A stretch of DNA of 21,168 bases from JAICLL01 sp035252155 (GCA_035252155.1 DATFDL010000339.1:1-21168), one strand, 5' to 3'. Positions 7,954-15,277 are shown, counted from the first letter of the stretch. Notes: generated by a model not told the origin, from the sequence alone. A program made the numbers and translations.

Positions 7954-8715
7954 TCAAGTGAGGTCATGATATTCGCGCCACTGAAAAATCGCCAGCGCCA
8001 GCATCAACGAGCCCAGCGCGATGCCGCCCAGCGCCCAGGCGGCGGTGGCGGGGATGAGCGGCTCGAACCAGGTGGGGCGTTCGAGCCCGTCGGCCGCCGC
8101 CAGGGCATACATGATCGAGCGGCCGTAGTAATTGACCGCCGCGCGCTTGACGATGCCCGGCATGTTGCCCAGCACAAACTCAAAGAACACGGCGTAGATC
8201 AGGGCCACAATCGTCGAGTGCCGCAGCAGCACGGCGAACAGGTGGAACAAGCCGAGATACGCGAACGTGATGTAGATGATCGCGGGCAGAAAGATGGCGT
8301 AGGCCAGTCCTCCGGCCTCGCCTGCCAGCCGACAGTAAAGATAAAAGCCGCCCGTCGTCAGCCCCAGGGCCAGCGGCAGCGTGGCGGCGAATTTTGCCAG
8401 CAGCACTAACCAGCGGGGAACGGGCCGGATGAGCAGAAACAAGAGGGTGCGGTCCTCGCGATCGGCACCCAGGCTGGTGGTGCCGTAGGCCAGCGCGCAG
8501 ACGGGCGCCAAAAAACCGACAAACACCAGAATCACAAATTCGCAAAAGTCCTGAAAGGCCATGTTGATGTCGCTCATCCGGTCGAAGCGTCGGCGGAGCA
8601 GGAACAAGGCGCCTCCGGCCAGCGGAAGCAAGACCATCAGGCTGCTGGTCGACCAGAGCAACCGCCGAAAGGTCAGCCAAAAGAGCGTCAACCACGCTCG
8701 TGCCAATGCGATCAC
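7954..8715 (-). CDS. ABC-2 type transporter permease
   Basis: 253 residues from a GTG at 8715-8713. The frame stays open farther upstream, but that part only shadows the ATPase gene. GTG was chosen because it overlaps the ATPase stop as GTGA, the usual arrangement for coupled translation, and because hydrophobic sequence starts right there (A-L-A-R-A-W-L-T-L-F-W-L). About six membrane segments are visible, including L-M-V-L-L-P-L-A-G-G-A-L-F-L-L, F-V-I-L-V-F-V-G-F-L-A-P-V-C-A-L-A-Y and a last one near the C-terminus. R-E-D-R-T-L-L-F-L-L-I-R-P-V-P-R fits the cytoplasmic coupling region of ABC-2 exporters of the NosY/CcmB-like type. The exported substrate cannot be told from sequence. Confidence 0.85.
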   Translation of the reverse strand: MIALARAWLTLFWLTFRRLLWSTSSLMVLLPLAGGALFLLRRRFDRMSDINMAFQDFCEFVILVFVGFLAPVCALAYGTTSLGADREDRTLLFLLIRPVPRWLVLLAKFAATLPLALGLTTGGFYLYCRLAGEAGGLAYAIFLPAIIYITFAYLGLFHLFAVLLRHSTIVALIYAVFFEFVLGNMPGIVKRAAVNYYGRSIMYALAAADGLERPTWFEPLIPATAAWALGGIALGSLMLALAIFQWREYHDLT

Positions 8716-9632
8716 GCGCGCCGCTCCAGATAATCGAAAACCGCCACAGCGCCGGCGTCGAGCGTTTGCAGGCGCCGGACGTCGAAACGATGTTCGCCCA
8801 CCAGCCGCCCGACTTCGGCGAAGAACCGGGCGGGCTGGCGGGTGCTCACCGTGAGGGCGTCGTCGCGGATTTCGACGCCCCGCACGTCGGGCAGTTCGGC
8901 CAGAAGCGCGGCCAACTGCCGCGGCCGGTCGCTCGCAATTTCGACCAGCAGCGGCTGGTCTTCGAGCGAGCCACGCACCTCGGCCAGTGTGCCCGACGCG
9001 ATGATCCGGCCGCGAGAAATCATGATGATTCGATCGACCAGTCGCTCGAGCTCGGCCAGAATGTGGCTGGAGATGACGAGCGTCTTGCCGCGCCCGGCCA
9101 GCTCGATCAGCAGCGTTTTGATTTCGCGTCGCCCGCCGGGGTCGATGCCGTTGAGCGGTTCGTCGAGCAGCAGCACCTGCGGGTCGTGAACCAGGGCCTG
9201 GGCCAGCTTGATTCGCTGCCGCATGCCATGGCTGCACCCGCCCAGGCGGCGTCCTGCACGGGGGGCCATTCCCACTTCTTCCAGGGCCAGCTCGGCGCGG
9301 CGGCGCGCCTCGCGGCCCGAGTAGCCATAAAGCCGCGCCATGGTGACCACAAACTCGCGGCCGGTCATGTCGTCGTAAAAGCGGTCGAGGTCGGGGCTAT
9401 AGCCGAACAGCCGCTTGGCGGCGGTCGACCAGGCGGTCAGATCGTCGAACCGCACCTGGCCTTGGCTGGGACGCAGTTGGCCGCTGCCCAGCTTGATGAG
9501 CGTCGATTTGCCGGCGCCGTTGGCGCCCAACAGCCCCGTGATGCCCGGCCCGATGCGGCACGTGACATTGTTGACGCCGATCACCGGCCCGTAGAGCTTG
9601 GTGACGTGCTCGAACGAAAGAATCATGCGCAT
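8712..9632 (-). CDS. ABC transporter ATP-binding protein
   Basis: 306 residues. Walker A is Gly36-A-N-G-A-G-K-S-Thr44. The signature is C-S-H-G-M at 133-137 in place of canonical LSGGQ, a variant common in ABC-2 exporter ATPases. Walker B is V-L-L-L-Asp157-Glu158-P, and I-S-S-H-I-L supplies the H-loop. The C-terminal ~80 residues form the extra domain usual in drug/polysaccharide-type export ATPases. The stop overlaps the permease start by 4 nt, so the two form one exporter. Alternative start: Met3 (9626). No good ribosome-binding site precedes either Met. A hairpin and repeat pair lie just upstream at 9643-9714. Confidence 0.93.
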   Translation of the reverse strand: MRMILSFEHVTKLYGPVIGVNNVTCRIGPGITGLLGANGAGKSTLIKLGSGQLRPSQGQVRFDDLTAWSTAAKRLFGYSPDLDRFYDDMTGREFVVTMARLYGYSGREARRRAELALEEVGMAPRAGRRLGGCSHGMRQRIKLAQALVHDPQVLLLDEPLNGIDPGGRREIKTLLIELAGRGKTLVISSHILAELERLVDRIIMISRGRIIASGTLAEVRGSLEDQPLLVEIASDRPRQLAALLAELPDVRGVEIRDDALTVSTRQPARFFAEVGRLVGEHRFDVRRLQTLDAGAVAVFDYLERRA

Positions 9633-9642
9633 GCACGAAAAA

Positions 9643-9714
9643 GGCTCGCGTAGGCGGGGCAGGTACCTACGCGAGCCAAGCTACTTAGGCCCACAGTAGG
9701 CGGGGCAGGAACCT
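9643..9714. repeat. Hairpin plus direct repeat upstream of the ABC genes
   Basis: GGCTCGCGTAG (9643-9653) pairs with CTACGCGAGCC (9667-9677), a perfect 11-bp stem with a 13-nt loop. A 19-nt unit starting GTAGGCGGGGCAGG occurs at 9650-9668 and again at 9696-9714 with one difference. It begins 11 bp upstream of the ATPase start codon, so it would fall in the leader of that transcript. It could be a regulatory hairpin or merely a dispersed repeat. Confidence 0.7.
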
Positions 9715-10089
9715 CCCGCGGGCCGAGTAATTGAAAATGTACCAATCTTCGCCGCGATTGCAAGCGAATTCTGAGAAAAATTCTTGGTAGCCATGCGAGG
9801 GGGGTGCGGCCTGTGTGGGAGACTGGCCTTCCGATGCTGTCATTCTCCGGGAGGATGGCCTTCCAGGCCGTCCAGATTGCCAATCTTGTCGGATCGCGAT
9901 GCACCTTTGGATCTAGTTAGGCATGGCTCCGATGTCCAAAGGGATTTTTCCGCCCACCTTATGGCGTGACGAGCAGCCCTGGACAAAGCAATCCGTCTCT
10001 CGCTTCGCCACCACGCCAAACCTGGGGCCTGGTCTGAGTTGCGCAGGCCGAGCGATCCCACGGATTAACGCGATCGGGTTCAAACTTAA
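9715..10089. other. Intergenic stretch without a supported gene
   Basis: Short frames occur on both strands, but none has a recognisable domain, a ribosome-binding site or conserved character. The only identifiable content is GGATGGCCTTCCAGGCCGTC at 9853-9872, an exact inverted copy of half of the hairpin repeat at 765-820. A T-loop-like string near 10078 lacks the flanking stem and is not a tRNA. Confidence 0.6.
9853..9872. repeat. Half copy of the 765-820 dispersed repeat
   Basis: Twenty consecutive bases are identical to the reverse complement of 798-817. The partner arm is not intact here, so no long stem forms. It is probably a decayed copy of the same repeat family. Confidence 0.8.
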
Positions 10090-10321
10090 GGCTCTTCCGC
10101 AGAATCTGTGGGTGGTTTCGCCGTCAAAGTAGTTGAGCCTGCGTTTTTTAGGCATTTTCCGGGCAAATAAATGACGCACGATTGGGGATCGGATTTGGCA
10201 GTGGTATAGTGGCAGTTGCCTGGTGAAACAGAGATCATTTATTTGCCCGGACATGCCTTAGAAAACGCAACGTTGCTCAGCTCACCGGTGCTGAAACAAC
10301 CCCAGATTCTGCGGAAGAGCC
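10090..10321. mobile_element. MITE-like element with ISL3-type ends (232 bp)
   Basis: The outer 19 bp, GGCTCTTCCGCAGAATCTG (10090-10108), are repeated perfectly inverted at 10303-10321. The similarity then continues imperfectly inward for ~85 bp, including a perfect inner match GGGCAAATAAATGA to its complement, leaving a ~60-nt centre (10175-10234). There is no transposase frame. Ends beginning GGCTCTTC are characteristic of the ISL3 family as I recall it, whose insertions duplicate about 8 bp of AT-rich target. The flanks are AAACTTAA (10082-10089) and AAAAAAAA (10322-10329), AT-rich but not identical, so any duplication has decayed. The element ends 42 bp before the PfkB-kinase start codon. 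Confidence 0.75.
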
Positions 10322-10363
10322 AAAAAAAATAGGCCCGGCGATTTTAGGGTACTGGACTCGACC

Positions 10364-11452
10364 ATGTTCGTCGCCTTTGGCGAAATCATGTTGCGAATCG
10401 CCCCGGAAGGGCATTGGCGGTTTCGCCAGTGCCTGCCCGGTCGGGCGGAACTATCGTTCGCGGGCGCCGAGGCCAATGTCTGCGCCGCGCTGGCGTTATG
10501 GGGCGCGCCCTGCCGCTATCTGACTGCGCTGCCGGTCAACCCCATCGCCGAGAGCCTACTGGGCGTCTTGCGCGGGCTGGGCATCGACACCCAGAATGTC
10601 GTCGGCCGCGACGCCGGACGCCTGGGAATCTACTTTGTCGAGACCGGCGCCAACCAACGCAGCTCGACCGTAATCTACGATCGCGAACACAGCGCCATCA
10701 GTCTGGCTTTGCCCAAGGAATACAACTTCGCCGCCGCGCTCGACGGAGCGAAATGGGTACACATCAGCGGCATCACGCCGGCCTTGAGCGAGAACGCCTT
10801 TGCCGCGACGCTCGAATTGGTTCGACTTGCCAAAGAACGTAACCTCGGCGTCTCGTGTGATTTGAATTTCCGCAACAAGCTCTGGCGGTGGAAGCCCGGC
10901 TTTTCGGCCAAGCAACTGGCCCACGAGTGCATGACCCAAATTTTGCCGCACGTCGATCTGCTGATCGCCAACGAGGAAGACGCCGGCGACGTGTTGGGCA
11001 TACACGCCGAAGGAACAGCCATCGAGCAGGGACGAATCAATCCGGCGGCGTATGAACAAGTGGCCCGCGCGGCGGTCGGTCTGTTTCCCAACATTTCGCG
11101 CGTGGCCGTCACGTTGCGCGAAAGTGTCTCAGCCAGCCACAACAACTGGAGCGCCATGCTCTTCGACGCGCCGACCGACCGTGCGTACTTCGCCCCGCTC
11201 GACGCCGAGGGCCAGCACCGCCCCTACGAAATCCGCGACATCGTCGATCGCGTGGGCGCCGGCGACGCCTTTGCCGCCGGGCTTTTGTATGGCCTGCACT
11301 CGGCTGATTATGCTTCACCTGAGAGGGCCTTGCAGTTTGCCGTGGCGGCCAGTTGCCTGAAGCACTCGATCAAAAGCGATTTTAATTACGTGACCAAAGA
11401 AGAAGTCGCAGCTCTTGCCGCGGGCATTGCCTCGGGTCGCGTACGGCGCTGA
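10364..11452 (+). CDS. PfkB-family sugar kinase, probably 2-dehydro-3-deoxygluconokinase-like
   Basis: 362 residues of ribokinase fold. The N-terminus has V-A-F-G-E-I-M-L-R-I and a G-A-E-A-N-V-C-A-A-L-A-L-W-G motif, the PfkB substrate side. Asp295-R-V-G-A-G-Asp301 is the anion-hole and catalytic-base motif, with Asp301 as the base. S-C-D-L-N-F-R-N-K-L-W in the middle is typical of KDG kinases, which phosphorylate 2-keto-3-deoxygluconate for the Entner-Doudoroff or hexuronate pathway. The precise sugar is inference; fructokinase or another PfkB activity is possible. The MITE-like element occupies the normal promoter position, so the promoter is inside the element or in the 42 bp after it. No aldolase gene is adjacent. 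Confidence 0.85.
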   Translation: MFVAFGEIMLRIAPEGHWRFRQCLPGRAELSFAGAEANVCAALALWGAPCRYLTALPVNPIAESLLGVLRGLGIDTQNVVGRDAGRLGIYFVETGANQRSSTVIYDREHSAISLALPKEYNFAAALDGAKWVHISGITPALSENAFAATLELVRLAKERNLGVSCDLNFRNKLWRWKPGFSAKQLAHECMTQILPHVDLLIANEEDAGDVLGIHAEGTAIEQGRINPAAYEQVARAAVGLFPNISRVAVTLRESVSASHNNWSAMLFDAPTDRAYFAPLDAEGQHRPYEIRDIVDRVGAGDAFAAGLLYGLHSADYASPERALQFAVAASCLKHSIKSDFNYVTKEEVAALAAGIASGRVRR

Positions 11453-11460
11453 CCGTAGAG

Positions 11461-11821
11461 TAAGCGTCCTCGCTTGCTCAGGATTGGCGAGCGAAGCAAG
11501 TAATCATTTGGCGCCCTGCAAAACGGGTAGGATGGGCCGAGTGAAACGAGTCCCACCATCCGGGGTATCGCGTTTTTCATGCTGTCCCGACTTGCACCGA
11601 GACGGTGGGACTCGCTTCGCTCGGCCCCATACGCATCAAGTTAAGCGGGGGACGGCCTGTTGCTCTGTAGGGAACGCCCTCCGTGGCGTTCCGGGAACTG
11701 CGATTCGACGTCAATTCGTCCTTCACGGAACGCCACGGAGGGCGTTCCCTACAGACGTTTTGGAGCAGAATCACCTTAACTTGATGCGTATGGGGACTCG
11801 CTTCGCTCGGCCCACCCTACG
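11461..11821. repeat. Cluster of nested dispersed inverted repeats
   Basis: This fills most of the 418-bp gap after the PfkB gene. In order: a CGCTTGCTC / GAGCGAAGCAAG hairpin (about 11470-11500); an arm at 11527-11557 that pairs with 11604-11627 and, alternatively, with 11793-11820; and a 165-bp segment (11628-11792) listed separately. GGGACTCGCTTCGCTCGGCC recurs directly at 11607 and 11793. No reading frame here has protein-like features. Confidence 0.85.
11628..11792. mobile_element. 165-bp palindromic insertion-like unit
   Basis: Terminal inverted repeats CATACGCATCAAGTTAAG (11628-11645) and its exact complement (11775-11792); pairing extends to 21 bp if flanking C/G bases are counted. 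Inside, a 28-bp perfect inverted repeat (11665-11692 with 11727-11754, beginning CTGTAGGGAACGCCCTCCG) encloses a 34-nt loop. The unit is bracketed by an exact 21-bp direct repeat (11607-11627 and 11793-11813), as if inserted into, and duplicating, an older repeat. No coding capacity. Confidence 0.6.
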
Positions 11822-11870
11822 TGGCCATACCAGACCGCAGGCAGCTTCAGGTCGGAAAGCGATGCGGAGC

Positions 11871-12719
11871 TCATGGGGGTGGATATTGAGGTTTGTTCTG
11901 GAACTCCGAAAGCACGAAAACCAGCAGGCCAGGACGCAACAGCCGCGCGAGAGTCTTCAGCCCGGCATCGCTGTCGGGCTGGACTGGCCCAATATCCTTG
12001 AGCAGCTCGCTGCCCCACGGATCGGGCGGTCGCGGCAAGTCTTGACGATAGGCGATGGCCACCAATCTTGGGCGGCGCAACAGCGCTCGGGCCTCGGTGA
12101 GCGATACCTTCTTAAGACCTTCTTGTTGCACCAGGAAAGCGGTGGCGTCCTTCGTCGTCAGCTTGCTTTCGTGAGGACTGAAGTACGCGGCAGTCGTCGG
12201 TTCGGCTGCTTCGAGCTCGCTGGACTCGGCGAGGAGCAGATCGCCCGCGTCGTCGATACCGGTGACGGTGACGAAATCTAGTTTGATGCGTGGCAGGGGG
12301 TCTCGGCTGATCCGCCGGCGTTCCATCGAGAGCGTTGCCTGGCCGGCGCCGGTCAATGCCAGCTTGTCGCCCATCAAGTCATACGTGTACTCAAGGGCCT
12401 TCGCGGCCGGCTGATCGGCGGCTTTGGCTTGCGGTGTGATGGCGATCGTGTTGGTTCGCTCATCGATGCGGATCGTTCCATCGATGCGACCGACATGCGG
12501 GAAACCGCGCATTCGCACGATGTCTCCCTCGATGAACAATTCAGCCATCGCCGGCAGCCTGATGACGCCGTTTGCTTCGCCTCCTCCCCAGAACCCACGC
12601 CAGAGCCCTTCAAGGGCACTCGGTTTAACCGGTGGTTTCTGGCCAGTGTCGTCCTCCGCGCGCGCAACATTCGCAAGGCAGGCAGCGATTGCGACCATGG
12701 TCATAGCGCGGCGCAACAT
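11871..12719 (-). CDS. Secreted protein of unknown function
   Basis: 282 residues. M-L-R-R-A-M-T-M-V-A-I-A-A-C-L-A-N-V-A-R-A is a clear Sec signal peptide, with probable cleavage after A-R-A before E-D-D. The mature protein begins with L-E-G-L-W-R-G-F-W-G and a run of short beta-strand-like segments to about residue 160. A mixed domain follows, ending in proline-rich Y-P-P-P. The opening resembles the small lipocalin-like domains often found in planctomycete exported proteins, but I cannot name a family. The start is well supported by AAAGGAG at 12726-12732 on the minus strand. A structured element shared with the next gene upstream lies about 130-230 nt 5' of the start. Confidence 0.75.
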   Translation of the reverse strand: MLRRAMTMVAIAACLANVARAEDDTGQKPPVKPSALEGLWRGFWGGGEANGVIRLPAMAELFIEGDIVRMRGFPHVGRIDGTIRIDERTNTIAITPQAKAADQPAAKALEYTYDLMGDKLALTGAGQATLSMERRRISRDPLPRIKLDFVTVTGIDDAGDLLLAESSELEAAEPTTAAYFSPHESKLTTKDATAFLVQQEGLKKVSLTEARALLRRPRLVAIAYRQDLPRPPDPWGSELLKDIGPVQPDSDAGLKTLARLLRPGLLVFVLSEFQNKPQYPPP

Positions 12720-12844
12720 GACTTTGCTCCTTTCTGGGGCAGGTAACTAAGGAATCGGTTCATTGTAACCGAGAGGGACGACGAACGTATGGCGGACGGC
12801 CTCCTTCCTGAAACCCGATCACCTCGGACGTCTCCTTCTCGTGT

Positions 12845-12950
12845 GTCTGCTCTATCATGGCGACGACGACCTGCAGGGCGCGCAGACCGTGCGCCTTGCG
12901 GGTGCCCGGCCGGTGGGGAGCTTGCTTGGCCGTAAGGACCCCACCGGCCG
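12845..12950 (-). ncRNA. Candidate structured 5' element, copy A
   Basis: It lies upstream of the secreted-protein gene. Stem 1: 12908-12918 pairs perfectly with 12939-12949 (GGCCGGTGGGG with CCCCACCGGCC), loop 20 nt. Stem 2: 12873-12881 pairs with 12891-12899 with one imperfect position. The stem-2 loop holds GCAGAC (12882-12887), which can pair with GTCTGC (12845-12850) in a pseudoknot-like contact. The same architecture occurs at 15172-15277. The strand is inferred from the genes that follow; the imperfect pair in stem 2 would be a wobble on the plus strand and a mismatch on the minus strand, so orientation is not settled. Confidence 0.55.
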
Positions 12951-12966
12951 CTTCTCGAAACGTGTG

Positions 12967-15150
12967 TCAATCGCTCGCAAAGGTTGGTGCCGTCTCAGCA
13001 ATTGACAACTGATCGAAGAACAAGTCGCGCACAACGCTGTCCGTTAGCGTATCGGTGGTGCTAGCGGCCTCTTGTGCCAGCGTGATGGGTGCGGTCAGCG
13101 GCTCCTGCGACGCGATCGGTGCCATGCCGGCCAGAGCATTGATTAGGTCCAGAGAGTTCTCGGGCAAACTGGTAGTGTCGCCGGGTGCGAAGTTGAATTG
13201 CGCCAGGTCTGACTCGGTCGAGTCAGCAGGCGCTGGCGGACTATCGCTGATTCCCTCGTACAGTGTCTGCATGCGGAACGTGCGAAACTCCGGCCGGTTG
13301 GCCTGCAAGACGAAAACCTTGGTGCCGTCCGGCTGAACCTCGATGGATTGGCTGATCAGCTTGGGAGCCGTGCCCTGTGCTCCCGACGTGAATAGGTAGT
13401 CCCCATTCGAGAGCCTTTGGCCGGCGCCGAAATGATCGGAGTAGCTGCCCACATCGACATTGACGACCAGCGTCGCCGTCATCGTTTGCTCATCGAGCTT
13501 CCACACCTGGCCCCGGCTGTCGGCCGTGGGATCGCTGGCCCGACGCGTATTGCCGTTATCGAAAAGGATGATGGTCGAGTCGTCAATGTAGTGCGCGTCG
13601 TGCTGATGCGAGAACCACGGACTGGGATCGGTGGAGTTGACCGTGAAATCGCCCCCCTGACCCAGCCGCCAGATAATGTGGCCGTCGCCCGCCCCGTTTT
13701 CGTAGTCGATCTTGAGCACCCAGTCCTGGTGGCGGACCGACACGACCAGGTTGCCGTCCTCGGGCGACCAGCTCACCGCGTTGATATGCACCCAGTCCAC
13801 CGCCGGCAGGATCGGGGTGGAGGAGGCGACCTGGTCGGGATTGCCCGCGCGCAGGACCTCGCCCAGAATCGGGCCCCGATTCACATCCAAGTGGTCAAAG
13901 GAATCCCAGACCCACGCCACTTGAAAATTCTTGTCGAGCACGATGATCGTCATTCCCACGTACTCGGTGGCTGTGCCGTTGACATCGACCGTGCGCTCCG
14001 TGGAACCGATGACGGCCGTCTGCCCGTTGGGCAAACGCTGCACATCGTGCGTAAAGCTGAAAATGGGATGGTCCCCCAGGGCGGTCAACTGCGCGTTCAC
14101 CGCGTCGACGTTCGTTTCCCGCTCGACGTTGCCGGCCAAGTCAATCTCGCGCACCACGTCCAAGGTGTTGGGTGACGCTGCATACCGATCGACGCCGAGG
14201 ACCAGCACGGTGCCTCCCGGCAGCAGGCTCTGTCCCGGGTACGATTGAGTAAATCCCGCCTGGGTGGGATCGTAGTACCACTCGACCTGCCCGCTGAGGT
14301 CGGTCGCTAAAGGGTTAGGCACGTTGCTCGCGGCGGAGCCGAGCTGGTGGAAGACCATGTCTTGATCCACGTCGCTTCCGGGGCTAGGGGGCTGTGGCAC
14401 GCTGAAGCTGGGGAACACCAGGTTCGATGGGAGGCTGCCCGTCGTAAAGAGCAGCGGCGCAGAGGCAGTACCGTCGCTTAACACGTCGCGCAATTCGTAG
14501 GTGGTATTGGGCAGCATGCCCGCCACGAGGAAGTTCGTGCTTTTTCCTTCCTCGATGGGCTGCTCGTTGGTACTCCTCCAAGACGGATTCGGCCCCGCCA
14601 CGCTGAATTCGACGTGCATGGTTTCGCCGGGCGATGCGTCGGTCACCTGTTCAGAAAGAGGCGGCGCGCTATAAAGCGCCACGAGCGGGTTGGAGGTGGG
14701 TGTGATCACGGCGTCCGATCCAGTTACGCGGGAGTCCACCTCATCGTGTACCACCGCCGACTCGGCATCCGTGGCGTCGAAGCCCTGTTTGACGGTCACT
14801 TTGAGTTTGTAATTTCCTTCCTCCATCGGCGCCCACGTAAAAGTGTTGTTGGGGCTGAAATCGCGCACCACGTGGAACGGGCCGTCGATCGGACCGTCGC
14901 TGAACTGGTAGACCAGCCCGGCCGTCGGCCCGTTACTGACGGTAGCGGTCCACGTAATCGGCTCGCCGACCAGTTGTGGGGCCGGCTCGCTGGGCACGAG
15001 AGCGATGGCGCTGAGCAGGTGGCGACACTCGAGAGCCTCCAGCCGGGGCCGGAAACGCCGACTCCGAACACCGTTCTTGGCAGCGATGCGCGGAGAAACT
15101 GCTGCGTACCGCCTCGAACTTTTCAGCCCGTTGAATGCAGATCGACTCAT
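12967..15150 (-). CDS. Arylsulfotransferase-like (ASST) protein with LEPR-XLL-type N-terminus
   Basis: 727 residues. The N-terminus is basic and contains R-P-R-L-E-A-L-E-C-R-H-L-L-S-A (about 34-48), the LEPR-XLL motif of planctomycete exported or surface proteins. Residues ~50-130 look like an Ig/PKD-type beta domain. From ~260 the sequence follows the arylsulfotransferase beta-propeller family (PF05935-like): F-T-His368-D-V-Q, D-W-V-His455-I-N, V-Arg473-His474-Q-D-W and S-H-Q-His517-D-A-H. The His455-to-Arg473 spacing of 18 equals that of His356 and Arg374 in E. coli AssT, and His517 is the best candidate for the sulfo-accepting His436. Known AssT enzymes move sulfate between phenols without PAPS. 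The last ~100 residues are low-complexity. AAAGGAG at 15157-15163 supports the start. Confidence 0.85.
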   Translation of the reverse strand: MSRSAFNGLKSSRRYAAVSPRIAAKNGVRSRRFRPRLEALECRHLLSAIALVPSEPAPQLVGEPITWTATVSNGPTAGLVYQFSDGPIDGPFHVVRDFSPNNTFTWAPMEEGNYKLKVTVKQGFDATDAESAVVHDEVDSRVTGSDAVITPTSNPLVALYSAPPLSEQVTDASPGETMHVEFSVAGPNPSWRSTNEQPIEEGKSTNFLVAGMLPNTTYELRDVLSDGTASAPLLFTTGSLPSNLVFPSFSVPQPPSPGSDVDQDMVFHQLGSAASNVPNPLATDLSGQVEWYYDPTQAGFTQSYPGQSLLPGGTVLVLGVDRYAASPNTLDVVREIDLAGNVERETNVDAVNAQLTALGDHPIFSFTHDVQRLPNGQTAVIGSTERTVDVNGTATEYVGMTIIVLDKNFQVAWVWDSFDHLDVNRGPILGEVLRAGNPDQVASSTPILPAVDWVHINAVSWSPEDGNLVVSVRHQDWVLKIDYENGAGDGHIIWRLGQGGDFTVNSTDPSPWFSHQHDAHYIDDSTIILFDNGNTRRASDPTADSRGQVWKLDEQTMTATLVVNVDVGSYSDHFGAGQRLSNGDYLFTSGAQGTAPKLISQSIEVQPDGTKVFVLQANRPEFRTFRMQTLYEGISDSPPAPADSTESDLAQFNFAPGDTTSLPENSLDLINALAGMAPIASQEPLTAPITLAQEAASTTDTLTDSVVRDLFFDQLSIAETAPTFASD

Positions 15151-15171
15151 GATACAACTCCTTTACGAAGG

Positions 15172-15277
15172 CGGTCTGCTGTATAATGGCGGCGGCGACC
15201 TTCCCGGCCCGCAGACCGTTTGCCGGGATGATGCCGGGCCGGTGAGGAGCTTGCTTGGCCGCTAGACCTCACCGGCC
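15172..15277 (-). ncRNA. Candidate structured 5' element, copy B
   Basis: It lies directly upstream of the ASST-like gene. Stem 1: 15237-15247 pairs perfectly with 15267-15277 (GGCCGGTGAGG with CCTCACCGGCC). One A-T pair here replaces a G-C pair of copy A, a compensatory change. Stem 2: CCCGGC (15203-15208) with GCCGGG (15222-15227). Its loop contains GCAGACCG (15211-15218), complementary over 8 nt to CGGTCTGC (15172-15179), which sits 8 nt from the Shine-Dalgarno of the ASST gene. A 16-nt block, GGAGCTTGCTTGGCCG, is identical in the two copies. Confidence 0.6.

Noticed and set aside
8716..9237. N-terminal extension of the permease frame by 174 codons
   Set aside because: This part is out of frame over the ATPase gene and is Arg/Ala-rich. 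The GTG with GTGA overlap at 8715 is the credible start.
10070..10095. GGTTCAAAC string resembling a tRNA T-loop
   Set aside because: The bases on either side do not form a T-stem, and there is no acceptor or anticodon stem around it.
9913..10254. Minus-strand frame of 113 codons between the ABC genes and the PfkB gene
   Set aside because: It runs into the left arm and centre of the MITE-like element and shows no domain, so it is not supported as a gene or as a transposase remnant.
11461..11821. CRISPR array as an explanation for the repeats
   Set aside because: Repeats are inverted and nested rather than regularly spaced direct repeats with unique spacers, and no cas gene is present.
11415..12281. 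Plus-strand frame of 288 codons spanning the repeat cluster
   Set aside because: It is built from palindromic repeats and the antisense of the secreted-protein gene.
12701..12970. Minus-strand frame of 89 codons across element A
   Set aside because: It overlaps the well-supported start of the secreted-protein gene in another frame, and its composition is that of translated hairpin sequence.
15181..15187. Plus-strand TATAAT-like box inside element B as a promoter for the toxin-antitoxin pair
   Set aside because: The equivalent position in copy A is not TATAAT, no -35 fits at the right spacing, and the box lies about 200 bp from the antitoxin start.
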